From the NCBI RefSeq assembly GCF_015278255.1, contig NZ_JADIJC010000002.1:85601-149600 (forward strand): a stretch of DNA of 64,000 bases, read 5' to 3'. The notes below the pieces were generated by a model that was not told where the DNA came from, searched no databases, and worked only from the letters and a program-made list of their open reading frames with translations. The stretch comes from Microbacterium hibisci (GTDB lineage: Bacteria > Actinomycetota > Actinomycetes > Actinomycetales > Microbacteriaceae). The stretch's first letter is position 1. Each line of letters begins with the position of its first letter. The position numbers were made by a program, and so were the translations under genes. Below are positions 17,704-27,031 of the stretch, piece by piece.

Positions 17704-17791
17704 GCTCAGCGCTGAGCCTTGGTCGCGCTGGCATCACAATCTTGCAAACAAATGTCGAAGAGTTGCGTAGACGGGTGGTGAGCAATACATT
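17704..17791 (+). promoter_or_regulatory. Promoter and operator region of the alpha-glucoside operon
   Basis: A promoter TTGCGT (17763-17768) / 17-nt spacer / TACATT (17786-17791) precedes the GH13 start by about 40 nt. Upstream lie CTTGCAAAC (17741-17749, containing the palindrome TTGCAA) and a perfect 14-bp palindrome GCTCAGCGCTGAGC (17704-17717) with a LacI-like central CG. The TTGCGT -35 itself resembles the LacI-gene operator half-site. Confidence 0.55.
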
Positions 17792-17830
17792 GATCACACC
17801 CGATCCTTTCATCGCCGAGGAGAACGCCCC

Positions 17831-19507
17831 TTGGACACTGACGTCCTCACCCCGCACCGGCCTGCCGTCCCTGCGGGCGACGACCCCCTGTGGTGGCGGT
17901 CGGCGGTCATCTACCAGGTCTACGTGCGCAGCTTCGCGGACGGGAACGGCGACGGCACGGGCGACCTGGCCGGCGTCCGCGCCCGCCTCAGCTATCTCAA
18001 GGACCTCGGCGTCGACGCGATCTGGTTCAACCCCTGGTACCCGAGCCCGCTGGCCGACGGGGGCTACGACGTCGAGGACTACCGCGACATCCACCCGCAG
18101 TTCGGCACGCTGGCCGAAGCCGAGCAGCTGATCGAAGAGGCGCTGGCCCTCGGCATCCGCACGATCATCGACGTGGTGCCGAACCACATCTCGGATCAGC
18201 ACCCGTGGTTCCAGGCGGCGCTGGCCGCCGGTCCCGGCAGCCCCGAGCGCGAGCGGTTCTGGTTCCACCCGGGCACGGGCGAGTCGGGCGACGGCATGCC
18301 GACGGACTGGGTCTCGAGCTTCCAGGGCGACACGTGGACGCGGACGACCAACGCCGACGGCACGCCGGGGGAGTGGTACCTCCACCTCTTCACGCCCGAG
18401 CAGCCCGACCTCAACTGGAACCACCCCGACGTGCGTCGCGAGCACGAGGACATCCTGCGGTTCTGGTTCGACCGCGGCGTCGCGGGCGTGCGCATCGATT
18501 CGGCCGCGCTGCCGGTGAAGGACCCGGCCCTGCCGCCGCTCGGTGACGGCGACCACGGTCCCGGCGACCACCCGCACCTCGACCGCGACGAGCTGCACGA
18601 CATCTACCGCGCGTGGCGCAAGGTCGCCGACGAGTACGAGGGAACCCGCGTGCTCGTGGGCGAGGTGTGGCTGGACGACGCCGAGCGCTTCGCGCGGTAC
18701 CTCCGGCCCGACGAGATGCACACGGCGTTCAACTTCGACTTCATGACGCAGCCCTGGAGCGCCGCGGCGCTGCGAGGCTCGATCCAGCGGACGCTCGCCG
18801 AGCACGAGCCGATCGGCGCCCCCGCGACGTGGGTGCTGTCGAACCACGACGTCACGCGGCCGGTGACGCGCTACGGCCGCGCGGACTCCGCGTTCGCGTT
18901 CGCGCGCAAGCGGTTCGGCACGCCCACCGACCTCGCCCGCGGCACCCGTCGCGCGCGGGCGGCCGCTCTCCTCAGCGCGGCGCTGCCGGGGAGCCTCTAC
19001 ATCTACCAGGGCGACGAACTCGGCCTTCCCGAGGCCGAGCTGCCGCGCGAGGTCATCCAGGACCCGATGCACTTCCGCTCCGGGGGAGTGGATCCGGGAC
19101 GGGACGGATGCCGCGTCCCGCTGCCCTGGTCGGGCGTCCGGCCGCCGTACGGCTTCGGTGCGGCCGACGGCGTCGACACGTGGCTGCCGCAGCCGGCGGA
19201 CTGGGCGCCGCTCACCGCAGCGGCCCAGAGCGCCGACCCCGACTCGATGCTGTCGCTGTACCGGGAGGCGCTGCGGCTGCGCTGCGACCTCGACGACCTT
19301 CGCGGCGAGAGCCTCGCGTGGCTCGAGCTCGGCGCCGACGTGCTCGCGTTCCGCCGGGGCGACCGCACGCTCTCGATCACCAACCTGGGCGCGGTTCCCG
19401 TCCCGCTGCCCGCACACCGCGCCGTGCTCCTGTCGAGCGCGGCGATCGAGGATGCCGCGGGCTGCGGCATCCTTCCCCCCGACTCCACGGTGTGGCTCAC
19501 GTTGTGA
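17831..19507 (+). CDS. GH13 alpha-glucosidase (oligo-1,6-glucosidase/alpha-amylase family)
   Basis: A 558-residue cytoplasmic GH13 enzyme that hydrolyses alpha-glucosidic bonds of imported malto- or isomalto-oligosaccharides. It starts at TTG 17831 with GAGGAG at 17817-17822. The barrel opens WWRSAVIYQVYVRSFADGNGDG. Catalytic residues are the nucleophile in GVRIDSAA (Asp223), the acid/base in LVGEVWLD (Glu278) and the stabiliser in LSNHDVTR (Asp340). The DVVPNHISDQHPWF motif is that of GH13 alpha-glucosidases (GH13_30-like). First gene of an operon with an ABC sugar importer. Substrate range is inferred from family only. Confidence 0.93.
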   Translation: MDTDVLTPHRPAVPAGDDPLWWRSAVIYQVYVRSFADGNGDGTGDLAGVRARLSYLKDLGVDAIWFNPWYPSPLADGGYDVEDYRDIHPQFGTLAEAEQLIEEALALGIRTIIDVVPNHISDQHPWFQAALAAGPGSPERERFWFHPGTGESGDGMPTDWVSSFQGDTWTRTTNADGTPGEWYLHLFTPEQPDLNWNHPDVRREHEDILRFWFDRGVAGVRIDSAALPVKDPALPPLGDGDHGPGDHPHLDRDELHDIYRAWRKVADEYEGTRVLVGEVWLDDAERFARYLRPDEMHTAFNFDFMTQPWSAAALRGSIQRTLAEHEPIGAPATWVLSNHDVTRPVTRYGRADSAFAFARKRFGTPTDLARGTRRARAAALLSAALPGSLYIYQGDELGLPEAELPREVIQDPMHFRSGGVDPGRDGCRVPLPWSGVRPPYGFGAADGVDTWLPQPADWAPLTAAAQSADPDSMLSLYREALRLRCDLDDLRGESLAWLELGADVLAFRRGDRTLSITNLGAVPVPLPAHRAVLLSSAAIEDAAGCGILPPDSTVWLTL

Positions 19508-19593
19508 GCACGAACACCCACCTCGAGGAGAGTGCGCCGCGACGCGGACGCACGAACGCATCACACAGCAGAAGAAGACGAAAGGACCAGACA

Positions 19594-20961
19594 ATGACGT
19601 CCACGATCCGGCGGGCCGCCATCGGCGCGCTCGCACTGACCTCCACGGCGGCCCTGCTCGCCGGGTGCTCGACCACCGGCGGCGACGAGGCTGACGGCGT
19701 CACCCTCACCGTCGCGATCGACGCCGGCCTCGAACAGGAGGCGCGCGACAACTTCGACGCGCGCGTCGAGGCGTTCGAGAAGGACAACCCCGACATCACC
19801 GTCGAGGCCCAGGAGTACACCTGGACAGCGCCGACCTTCACGACCGATCTCGCCGGCGGCACGCTGCCGGACGTCTTCACCATCCCGTTCACCGACGGGC
19901 GCGGCCTCATCGCGAACGAGCAGATCGCCGACGTGTCCGAGCTCGTGGCCGAGCTGCCGTACGCCGACCGGTTCAACCCGAACGTGGCGCAGGCCGGGCA
20001 GGCAGAGGACGGCTCGCAGTGGGCGATCCCGATCGCCGCGTACGGGCAGGGCCTGCACTACAACCGCACGCTGTTCGAAGCCGCCGGCCTCGACCCCGAC
20101 GCTCCGCCGACCACGTGGGACGAGGTCCGCGAGGCGGCAAAGGCGATTTCGGACGCGACCGGTGAGGCCGGCTACGCCACGATGACGTCGGGCAACACCG
20201 GCGGCTGGATCCTGACGACGCTCGTCAACGCCTTCGGCGGGCGCACCGAGGACGCCGACGCGGCTGCGCCGACGCTCGACTCCGACCCGGCCGTCGCCGA
20301 GGCGCTGGAGTACCTGCACGAGCTGCGCTGGAGCGACAACTCGATGGGCGCGAACTTCCTCTACGACTGGGGCACCATCAACCAGGACTTCGCGGCCGGC
20401 CGCATCGGCATGTACGTCTCGGGCGGCGGCAACTACGGCAACCTCGTCACGCAGAACGAGCTGAACCCCGACGACTACGGACTGACGGTCCTGCCGCTCC
20501 AGGGCGAGGACCCGGGCCTCCTGGGCGGCGGCACCCTGGCCGCCGTGAGCCCGAAGGCGGGCGAGGCGGAGCAGGCGGCCGCTGTGAAGTGGATCGACTT
20601 CTACTACCTCGCCAAGCTCGCCGACGAAGACACCGTCGTCGAGACCGCCGAGCTCGCGGACTCGCTCGGGCAGCCGGTCGGCGCCCCCGAGCTGCCGGTG
20701 TTCGACTCCGAGCAGTACGAGCAGTACCAGTCGTGGATCGCGCCGTACGTCAACGTGCCGATCGAGCAGATGGCTCCCTACACCGACGCGATCTTCGACC
20801 AGCCGCTGATCGCCGAGCCCCGCGTGGCGACGCAGGACGTCTACGCGCTGCTCGACACGGTCGTCCAGTCCGTGCTCACCGACGAGAGCGCCGACATCGC
20901 GGCACTGCTGGCCGACGCGCAGGCGCAGGCCGAAGCGCTGTACGACAAGGCCGGCGAGTAG
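19594..20961 (+). CDS. ABC transporter sugar-binding lipoprotein
   Basis: A 455-residue solute-binding lipoprotein of family 1 (MalE/UgpB type). The signal peptide ends in the lipobox LLAGC, with Cys25 as the lipid anchor. The mature part shows the usual pattern: WAIPIAAYGQGLHYNRTLFEAAG followed by PPTTWDEV, and the Gly-rich GRIGMYVSGGGNYGN. Start ATG 19594 has GAAAGGA upstream. It delivers an oligosaccharide, probably an alpha-glucoside, to the two permeases that follow; no ATPase is encoded here, so a shared MsiK-like ATPase elsewhere is likely. Confidence 0.94.
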   Translation: MTSTIRRAAIGALALTSTAALLAGCSTTGGDEADGVTLTVAIDAGLEQEARDNFDARVEAFEKDNPDITVEAQEYTWTAPTFTTDLAGGTLPDVFTIPFTDGRGLIANEQIADVSELVAELPYADRFNPNVAQAGQAEDGSQWAIPIAAYGQGLHYNRTLFEAAGLDPDAPPTTWDEVREAAKAISDATGEAGYATMTSGNTGGWILTTLVNAFGGRTEDADAAAPTLDSDPAVAEALEYLHELRWSDNSMGANFLYDWGTINQDFAAGRIGMYVSGGGNYGNLVTQNELNPDDYGLTVLPLQGEDPGLLGGGTLAAVSPKAGEAEQAAAVKWIDFYYLAKLADEDTVVETAELADSLGQPVGAPELPVFDSEQYEQYQSWIAPYVNVPIEQMAPYTDAIFDQPLIAEPRVATQDVYALLDTVVQSVLTDESADIAALLADAQAQAEALYDKAGE

Positions 20962-20970
20962 GCAACGGGT

Positions 20971-21002
20971 TCTCCGGGGCGGCGTCGCCGCCGCCCCGGA
21001 GA
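20971..21002 (+). terminator. Intercistronic stem-loop without T-run
   Basis: A perfect 14-bp stem (20971-20984 with 20989-21002) and a 4-nt loop lie between the binding-protein and first permease genes. There is no T-run, so it more likely stabilises the 3' end of the binding-protein mRNA or partly attenuates, giving more binding protein than permease, than fully terminates. Confidence 0.6.
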
Positions 21003-21026
21003 GCCACGCGTGGAACAGGACCACCG

Positions 21027-22013
21027 ATGACGCAACTGACGCCGACGACGGCGCCGCCGCCCGCGGCCGAGACCGCCGACACCATCGACCGGGCCGTGTC
21101 CGCCGCCCCGCGCCGTCGCCGCGGGCTGCGCGGCTGGGTGCGCGGCGACGGCCCGCACACCCTCGTCTTCCTCATCCCGCTGCTGGTGAGCTTCGTGCTG
21201 TTCTCCTGGAAGCCGATCGTGGATGCCGCGGTCATGGCGTTCCAGCACACCAACCTCATCGCGCCCGCGGAATGGGTCGGGCTCGACAACTTCGCCACCG
21301 TGCTGAGCGATCCGCTGCTGGGCACCGCGGTGCTCAACACGCTGTGGTTCGCGGTGCTCGCGCTGATCCTGGGGTACCCCATCCCTCTCGTCGTGGCGGT
21401 GCTGATGAGCGAGGTCCGCCGAGGGAGGGGGCTGTACAGCGCCCTGGCCTACCTGCCGGTGATCGTGCCGCCGGTCGTCGGCGCGCTGCTCTGGAAGTTC
21501 TTCTACGACGCATCGCCCAACGGGGTGTTCAACACGATCATCGGCTGGTTCGGCCTCGGGCCGCTGCCGTGGCTGCAGGACCCGGCGACCGCGATGCCCT
21601 CCATCGTGCTGTTCGCGACGTGGTCGGCCGCCGGCAGCACGGTGATCATCTACCTGGCGGCGCTCATCGGCGTCGCGCCCGAGCTCTACGACGCCGCCGA
21701 GGTCGACGGTGCCGGCGTGTGGCGAAAGGTGTGGCACGTCACGGTGCCGCAGCTGCGCGGCGTGCTGCTGGTCACGTTCATCCTGCAGATCATCGGCACC
21801 GCGCAGGTCTTCCTCGAGCCGTTCCTCCTCACCGCCGGAGGCCCCGCGAACTCGACCTTGACGATCCTGATGCTCATCTACAAGTACGCGTTCCAGAACA
21901 GCCTCGGCGGCGATTATGGCGCGGCGACGGCGCTGAGTCTCATGCTCGCCCTCGTGCTGGCGATCTTCTCCGCCGTGTACTTCCGCCTCACCAAGAGCTG
22001 GAGCACCTCGTGA
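21027..22013 (+). CDS. ABC sugar transporter permease (MalF/UgpA type)
   Basis: A 328-residue inner-membrane permease with about six membrane spans, beginning with a Pro/Ala-rich cytoplasmic tail. The ATPase-contact EAA loop is read as ELYDAAEVDGAGVWRKVWHVTVPQL. Start ATG 21027 follows the stem-loop. It pairs with the permease encoded immediately after it, whose GTG overlaps this stop (GTGA). Confidence 0.95.
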   Translation: MTQLTPTTAPPPAAETADTIDRAVSAAPRRRRGLRGWVRGDGPHTLVFLIPLLVSFVLFSWKPIVDAAVMAFQHTNLIAPAEWVGLDNFATVLSDPLLGTAVLNTLWFAVLALILGYPIPLVVAVLMSEVRRGRGLYSALAYLPVIVPPVVGALLWKFFYDASPNGVFNTIIGWFGLGPLPWLQDPATAMPSIVLFATWSAAGSTVIIYLAALIGVAPELYDAAEVDGAGVWRKVWHVTVPQLRGVLLVTFILQIIGTAQVFLEPFLLTAGGPANSTLTILMLIYKYAFQNSLGGDYGAATALSLMLALVLAIFSAVYFRLTKSWSTS

Positions 22014-22939
22014 CCACCACCGCAGCCCCGCCGGTCACCCGCCGCCGAGGCCGTGCCGACGACGCCGATCGCGGCATCCTGTCGTCTTCCGACTGGCGCC
22101 GCCGGCGCGTGCGCGTGACGACCCGCGTCACCCATGCCGTGCTGCTGCTGTCGCTCATCGTCGTGGGACTCGGGCCGATCCTGTGGCTCGCGAAGTCCGC
22201 GGTCACCCCCACGCAGGACACGCTCCGGCAGCCGCTGGCACTGTGGCCCAACGGGATCGACTGGGCGAACCTCGGCGAGGCGTGGAACCGCGTCGAGATC
22301 GACAAGTACTTCGCCAACACCGTGATCATCGCCGTCGGCGTGTGGGTCGTGCAGGTGCTCGTCGCGACGACGGCGGGCTACGCGCTGTCGGTGCTGCGGC
22401 CACGCTACGGCAAGGTCGTGGTCGGCGCGGTGCTGGCGACGCTCTTCGTGCCGAGCATCGTGCTGCTGGTGCCGCTGTACCTCACCATCGTGCAGCCGCC
22501 GCTCCTCGGCCAGTCGCTCATCAACACGTTCTGGGCGGTCTGGCTCCCCGCCGGCGCGAGCGCCTTCAACGTGCTGCTGATGATGCGGTTCTTCGACTCG
22601 CTGCCGCGGGAGGTGTTCGAAGCCGCCCGCATGGACGGCGCCGGCCCGTACCGCCTGTTCTGGTCGGTCGTGCTGCCGATGTCGCGGCCGATCATCGGCG
22701 TGGTCTCGGTGTTCGCCGTGATCGCGGCGTGGAAGGACTTCCTCTGGCCGATGCTCGTGCTGAAGGATCCGGCCCTGCAGCCCCTGTCGGTGCGACTGCC
22801 GCAGCTGCAGCAGTACATCGAGCTCGACGTGTTCCTCGCCGCCCTGGCGATCTCGACGGTGATCCCGATCGCGCTCTTCCTGGTGTTCCAGCGCATCTTC
22901 CTCAAGGGCGCGGGCATGGGCGGCGCCGTGAAGGGCTGA
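22010..22939 (+). CDS. ABC sugar transporter permease (MalG/UgpE type)
   Basis: A 309-residue permease with six predicted spans. The EAA loop is EVFEAARMDGAGPYRLFWSVVLPM. It starts at GTG 22010 overlapping the previous stop. It is last in the operon GH13 / binding protein / permease / permease and is followed by a strong hairpin. Confidence 0.95.
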   Translation: MTTTAAPPVTRRRGRADDADRGILSSSDWRRRRVRVTTRVTHAVLLLSLIVVGLGPILWLAKSAVTPTQDTLRQPLALWPNGIDWANLGEAWNRVEIDKYFANTVIIAVGVWVVQVLVATTAGYALSVLRPRYGKVVVGAVLATLFVPSIVLLVPLYLTIVQPPLLGQSLINTFWAVWLPAGASAFNVLLMMRFFDSLPREVFEAARMDGAGPYRLFWSVVLPMSRPIIGVVSVFAVIAAWKDFLWPMLVLKDPALQPLSVRLPQLQQYIELDVFLAALAISTVIPIALFLVFQRIFLKGAGMGGAVKG

Positions 22940-22941
22940 CG

Positions 22942-22988
22942 CCTGTGATGACGGATGCCGCGGCCCCCGGCATCCGTCATCTCACAGG
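22942..22988. terminator. Terminator hairpin between convergent genes
   Basis: CCTGTGATGACGGATGCCG (22942-22960) pairs with the sequence at 22968-22988 over about 19 bp with a two-base bulge, around a 7-nt loop. It includes the stop codon of the minus-strand kinase gene. The GGATGCCG core is a common hairpin arm in this genome's intergenic regions. No T-run follows on either strand. Confidence 0.7.
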
Positions 22989-24454
22989 TCGTCGGTGTCG
23001 TGCCCCTTGGGCACCACGACGACCAGTGCCGACGGCTCGACGCGGGTCTTGACCGAGAGGGCTTCGCCGAACTCGTCGCCGTCGAGCTGCACCGGGCGGG
23101 CCTCGTGCGTGGCGATCTCGATGCCGGCGCCGCGCGAGTAGATCACGGCGTTGTCCTTCGTCCGCAGCGACAGCACCCGCCGGCCGGCGCGGAAGCGGCG
23201 CAGGAAGCTGTTGTCCCATGCGACGCGACGCCACACGAAGAGCCAGCCGAAGGGCCCCTTCGGCTGGAAGATCACGATGTCGAGCGCGCCGTCGGCGACG
23301 GACGCCTCGGGGATGAGGTCGAGGCCGGCCGGCAGCTTGCCGCAGTTCGCGAACAGCACGCTCTGCACGCGCGAGGAGTGCAGGCGGTGGCCGGGGAGCT
23401 CGTAGACGACGCGGAAGGGCTTGGCCATCGGCAGCGCGCGAGCGGCGCCGTCGACGTAGGCGACCCAGCCGACCGTCTTCTTCAGCTGCGGGTTGGTGTT
23501 CGCGATCATCGCCGCGTCGAGGCCGATGCCGCCCATCACGACGAACGCGTGCTCGGCGGTCGTGCCGTCGGGGCGGGCGAGCTCGGTCCAGCCGACGTCC
23601 ATCGACAGCGTGTCGCCGTCGAACACCGCCTTCACCATCGCCTCGGGCTCGGTGAGGGGGAGCTTCAGGTTGCGCGCCAGCAGGTTGCCCGTGCCGCTCG
23701 GCACGATCGAGAGCGGCACGCCGCTGCCGCTCATGGCCTCGGAGACAGCCCGGACGGTGCCGTCGCCGCCGGCGACGAGCACGGCGTCGACGCCCTCGTC
23801 GAGCGCCTGGCGGGTCACGTCGTCGCCCAGGTCGTCGACGGTCGTCTCGTAGAAGAGCGGCTCGGACCAGCCGGCATCGGCTGCCAGCCGCGTGACGATG
23901 TCGCGCAGCGCGTCGGCGTCCACCTTGATGGGGTTGTACACCAGCGCGGCCTTGGGGGAGGGGCGCCCGCCGTCGGACTCCATCGGGCGGGTCTCGCCGC
24001 CCGGGCCGACCCGGCGCGCCTCGCCGCTGTCGTCGTCGGTGGTGTCGGACTCCACGTCGTCGGGCTCGTGGATCACCTCGTCGGGCTCGGCGGCCTTCTC
24101 GGGGTCGGGCGCGCCGTCCGGATTCGCGCCGCGGGTGCCGTCGCCTCCCTCGCCGCCGGGCGTCTTGTCGCCGCCGGGCGTCTTGTCGCCGCCCGGCGTC
24201 TTGTCGCCGTCGGACGAAGCTGCGGGTGCGGCATCCGTCCCCTCCGCGGTGACGTCGGAGGCGTCGAGCTCGGCCGTCGAGGGGCCGTCGGCATAGATGG
24301 CGTCGGCCGGATGAGGATCGATGTCGGTGGGGATCTCGCCCGTGCGCAGGTCTTCGACGGGAGCGCCGCCCGTGGCAGCACCGTCCTCGGGAGCACCGTC
24401 GGCGGGAACGCCGTCCGTGGGAACGTCTTCGCCCGATCCGGATGCCGCCGCCAT
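22982..24454 (-). CDS. Diacylglycerol kinase family lipid kinase with acidic N-terminal extension
   Basis: A 490-residue protein. Residues from about 168 form a DAGK catalytic domain: ALVYNPIKVD, the nucleotide motif VLVAGGDGTVRAV (GGDGT at 229-233) and SIVPSGTGNLLARNL. Members phosphorylate diacylglycerol, sphingoid or related lipids. The first 167 residues are low-complexity, acidic and Gly/Pro/Thr-rich, with three exact copies of GGDKTP (18-bp DNA repeat), unlike normal family members of about 300-350 residues. ATG 24454 is supported by a TAATCT box 8 nt upstream, but an internal ATG at 23983 (residue 158) just before the catalytic domain is an alternative start. Confidence 0.85.
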   Translation of the reverse strand: MAAASGSGEDVPTDGVPADGAPEDGAATGGAPVEDLRTGEIPTDIDPHPADAIYADGPSTAELDASDVTAEGTDAAPAASSDGDKTPGGDKTPGGDKTPGGEGGDGTRGANPDGAPDPEKAAEPDEVIHEPDDVESDTTDDDSGEARRVGPGGETRPMESDGGRPSPKAALVYNPIKVDADALRDIVTRLAADAGWSEPLFYETTVDDLGDDVTRQALDEGVDAVLVAGGDGTVRAVSEAMSGSGVPLSIVPSGTGNLLARNLKLPLTEPEAMVKAVFDGDTLSMDVGWTELARPDGTTAEHAFVVMGGIGLDAAMIANTNPQLKKTVGWVAYVDGAARALPMAKPFRVVYELPGHRLHSSRVQSVLFANCGKLPAGLDLIPEASVADGALDIVIFQPKGPFGWLFVWRRVAWDNSFLRRFRAGRRVLSLRTKDNAVIYSRGAGIEIATHEARPVQLDGDEFGEALSVKTRVEPSALVVVVPKGHDTDDL

Positions 24455-24550
24455 GTGCACCAGATTAGGGCGCGAACGGGCTCGCCGGGCACATCCGACG
24501 CGGGGCTTGACAGCCGGAGCGCTGCGGCACGCGCCGACTAAGCTTGCAGA

Positions 24551-25834
24551 GTGATCGATCCCGTGCTGCTTCGCGACAATCCCGAGCTGGTCAAGCGCTC
24601 GCAGGAGGCGCGGGGTGAATCGCCCGAGACCGTCGACGCCGCCATCGAGGCCGACCGCGCGCGCAGGGCCGCGATCACCGCCTTCGAAGAGCTCCGCGCC
24701 GCGCAGAACGCGCACGGCAAGAAGGTCGCACAGGCGCCGAAGGAGGAGAAGGCCGCTCTCGTCGCGCAGGCCAAGGAGCTGAGCGAGCGCGTGAAGCAGG
24801 CCCAGCACGCGGTCGCCGCCGCGGAAGAGGCATCCGCCGAGGTCTTCGGAGCGCTCGAGAACATCGTGATCGAGGGCGTGCCCGCCGGCGGCGAGGACGA
24901 CTTCATCACGCTCCGCACGCACGGCGAGATCCCCGCATTCGGCTTCGAGCCGCGCGACCACCTCGAGCTCGGCGAGCGCCTCGGCGCGATCGACATGGAG
25001 CGCGGAACCAAGGTCTCGGGCAGCCGCTTCTACTTCCTCACCGGCATCGGGGCGCGGCTCGAGATCGCGCTCATGAATCTCGCCCTCGATCGGGCACTGC
25101 AGGCCGGGTTCACGCCGATGATCCCGCCGACTCTGGTGCGGCCGGAGGTCATGCGCGGCACCGGGTTCCTGGGCAAGCACGCGGCGGAGGTGTACCACCT
25201 CGAAGACGACGACCTCTATCTCGTCGGCACGAGCGAGGTGCCGCTGGCCGGCTACCACATGGACGAGATCCTCGACCTGTCGCGCGGAGCCAAGCGCTAC
25301 GCCGGCTGGTCCACCTGCTACCGCAGCGAGGCCGGGTCGTACGGCAAGGACACCCGCGGCATCATCCGCGTGCACCAGTTCAACAAGCTCGAGATGTTCG
25401 TCTACACCACGCCCGAAGAGGCCGAGGCCGAGCACCTGCGGCTCGTCGCGCTGCAGGAGGGCATGCTGCAGGACCTCGGCCTGTCGTACCGCGTCATCGA
25501 CGTCGCCGCGGGCGACCTCGGCTCGAGCGCGGCGCGCAAGTACGACGTGGAGGCATGGGTGCCGACGCAGAACGCGTACCGCGAGCTCACCTCGACGTCG
25601 AACTGCACGACCTACCAGGCGCGGCGGCTCGACATCCGCTACCGGACGCCGTCGCCCGACGGGAAAGGCGCCGGGAAGACGCAGCCGGTGGCGACGCTCA
25701 ACGGAACGCTCGCGACCACGCGCTGGATCGTGGCCCTGCTCGAGACCCACCAGCGCGAGGACGGATCGGTCACGGTGCCGGAGGTGCTGCGGCCCTTCCT
25801 CGGCGGACTCGAGGTGATGGAGCCGGTCGCGTGA
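24551..25834 (+). CDS. serS: Seryl-tRNA synthetase
   Basis: A 427-residue class II synthetase that charges tRNA-Ser. The N-terminal tRNA-binding coiled coil spans about 25-105 (Lys/Glu/Ala-rich). Motif 1 lies around 180 ([16 protein letters not shown]), motif 2 is [11 protein letters not shown] with FNKLEMF, and motif 3 is [15 protein letters not shown]. It starts at GTG 24551 with no visible ribosome-binding site and a TAAGCT box just upstream, consistent with a leaderless transcript. Two of its substrates, tRNA-Ser(UGA) and tRNA-Ser(GCU), are encoded further along in this window. Confidence 0.98.
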   Translation: MIDPVLLRDNPELVKRSQEARGESPETVDAAIEADRARRAAITAFEELRAAQNAHGKKVAQAPKEEKAALVAQAKELSERVKQAQHAVAAAEEASAEVFGALENIVIEGVPAGGEDDFITLRTHGEIPAFGFEPRDHLELGERLGAIDMERGTKVSGSRFYFLTGIGARLEIALMNLALDRALQAGFTPMIPPTLVRPEVMRGTGFLGKHAAEVYHLEDDDLYLVGTSEVPLAGYHMDEILDLSRGAKRYAGWSTCYRSEAGSYGKDTRGIIRVHQFNKLEMFVYTTPEEAEAEHLRLVALQEGMLQDLGLSYRVIDVAAGDLGSSAARKYDVEAWVPTQNAYRELTSTSNCTTYQARRLDIRYRTPSPDGKGAGKTQPVATLNGTLATTRWIVALLETHQREDGSVTVPEVLRPFLGGLEVMEPVA

Positions 25835-26796
25835 GCCCCGAGCCCGGGGACCTCGGACGCGCCACCGACGACCTCGAGACCGACGCCCACGTCGAGGAAG
25901 CCCTGCCGGAGACGGGCGAGATCGAGGTGGAGGCGCCGGCGGAGGCTGCCGAGCTCGTCGACGAGCTCGCCCGCGAGACGGAGCGCCCCGACGTGGCCGT
26001 CGCCCGGATGCTCATCGTGCTCGACATCGACGGCACCGTGCTGCTCGAGGACGAGTCGCTCAGCCCGGGCGTGGTCGACGCGGTCGCCCGCGCGCAGGAC
26101 GCGGGCCACGAGGTCATGATCGCGACCGGACGCAGCTGGGAGGGCACGCGAGGAATCCTCCGCGTGCTCGAGCTCGCCCCCGAGTACGTCGTCTGCTCGA
26201 ACGGCGCCGTCGTGCTCCGGCGCGTCGACGGCGACGAGCTGCTCTACGACCGGTGGCACGTCGAGACCTTCGATCCGCGCGAGGTGCTGAGGCTGCTGCG
26301 CGAGCACCTTCCCGAGGCCCGGTACCTCGTGGAGCTGCCGGACGGGAAGCGGCTGTACACGGAGTACCTCGAGGATTGGAATCTCGTCAACGCGCGCCGG
26401 GTGCCCTTCGAGGAGCTCGGTGCGGAGCGCGTGTGCCGTGTCGTCGTCGTCTCCCCGGAACAGGACGAGCACGACTACCTCGAGCTGGTGCGCGAGATCG
26501 GCCTGCACGAGGTCTCGTATGCGGTGGGCTGGACGGCGTGGCTCGACATCGCGCCCCAGGGGGTCGACAAGAGCACCGGCCTCGAGCTCGTGCGCACGGA
26601 GCTCGGGATCGAGCCCGAACACGTGCTGGTGATCGGCGACGGCCGCAACGACGTCGGCATGTTCGAATGGGCACGCGACCACGGCGGCCGCGCGGTCGCG
26701 ATGGCTCAGGGACCGCAGGAAGTGCGGGATGCCGCGGGCGAGACCACCACCTCGGTGCACGAGGGCGGCGTCGCGGCGGTGCTGCGCGCGCTCTGA
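25831..26796 (+). CDS. HAD-superfamily (Cof-type) phosphatase
   Basis: A 321-residue protein whose GTG 25831 overlaps the serS stop (GTGA). The HAD nucleophile motif is LDIDGTVL (Asp65, Asp67), motif II lies in IATGRSWEG, and motif IV is [10 protein letters not shown], with a large Cof-type C2 cap between. The first 59 residues are acidic and have no counterpart in the family; an internal ATG at 26008 begins right at the catalytic domain and is an alternative start. It probably dephosphorylates a small sugar phosphate or cofactor; coupling with serS is common in relatives but has no known functional meaning. Confidence 0.88.
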   Translation: MSPEPGDLGRATDDLETDAHVEEALPETGEIEVEAPAEAAELVDELARETERPDVAVARMLIVLDIDGTVLLEDESLSPGVVDAVARAQDAGHEVMIATGRSWEGTRGILRVLELAPEYVVCSNGAVVLRRVDGDELLYDRWHVETFDPREVLRLLREHLPEARYLVELPDGKRLYTEYLEDWNLVNARRVPFEELGAERVCRVVVVSPEQDEHDYLELVREIGLHEVSYAVGWTAWLDIAPQGVDKSTGLELVRTELGIEPEHVLVIGDGRNDVGMFEWARDHGGRAVAMAQGPQEVRDAAGETTTSVHEGGVAAVLRAL

Positions 26797-26930
26797 GCGC
26801 AGCGGGCGGCCGACGCGGTCGCGCGTCGCCCGCCGGATCGCCCAGCGGTCTGCGAAGGATGGCGACGGCGGTGCGGTCGGCTAGACTCGACGCCTGTTCG
26901 ACGGATGCCTCGGCAACGAGGGATCGGTCG

Positions 26931-27015
26931 GGAGGGTTGTCCGAGCGGCCGATGGACCTGGTCTTGAAAACCAGTGGGCAGCAATGTCCCGTGGGTTCGA
27001 ATCCCACACCCTCCG
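26931..27015 (+). tRNA. tRNA-Ser (UGA)
   Basis: An 85-nt cloverleaf with acceptor GGAGGGT/ACCCTCC, anticodon stem CTGGT/ACCAG around loop CTTGAAA (anticodon TGA), a long variable arm typical of serine tRNAs, and T-arm GTGGG/CCCAC with TTCGAAT. CCA is not encoded. A TAGACT box about 50 nt upstream may be its promoter. Confidence 0.97.
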
Positions 27016-27031
27016 CAGTGTGCTGTCCGCG

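Noticed and set aside
24481..24550. Canonical promoter for serS using TTGACA at 24507-24512
   Set aside because: The nearest -10-like box (TAAGCT, 24539-24544) is 26 nt away, too far for a standard spacer, so the pairing is not accepted.
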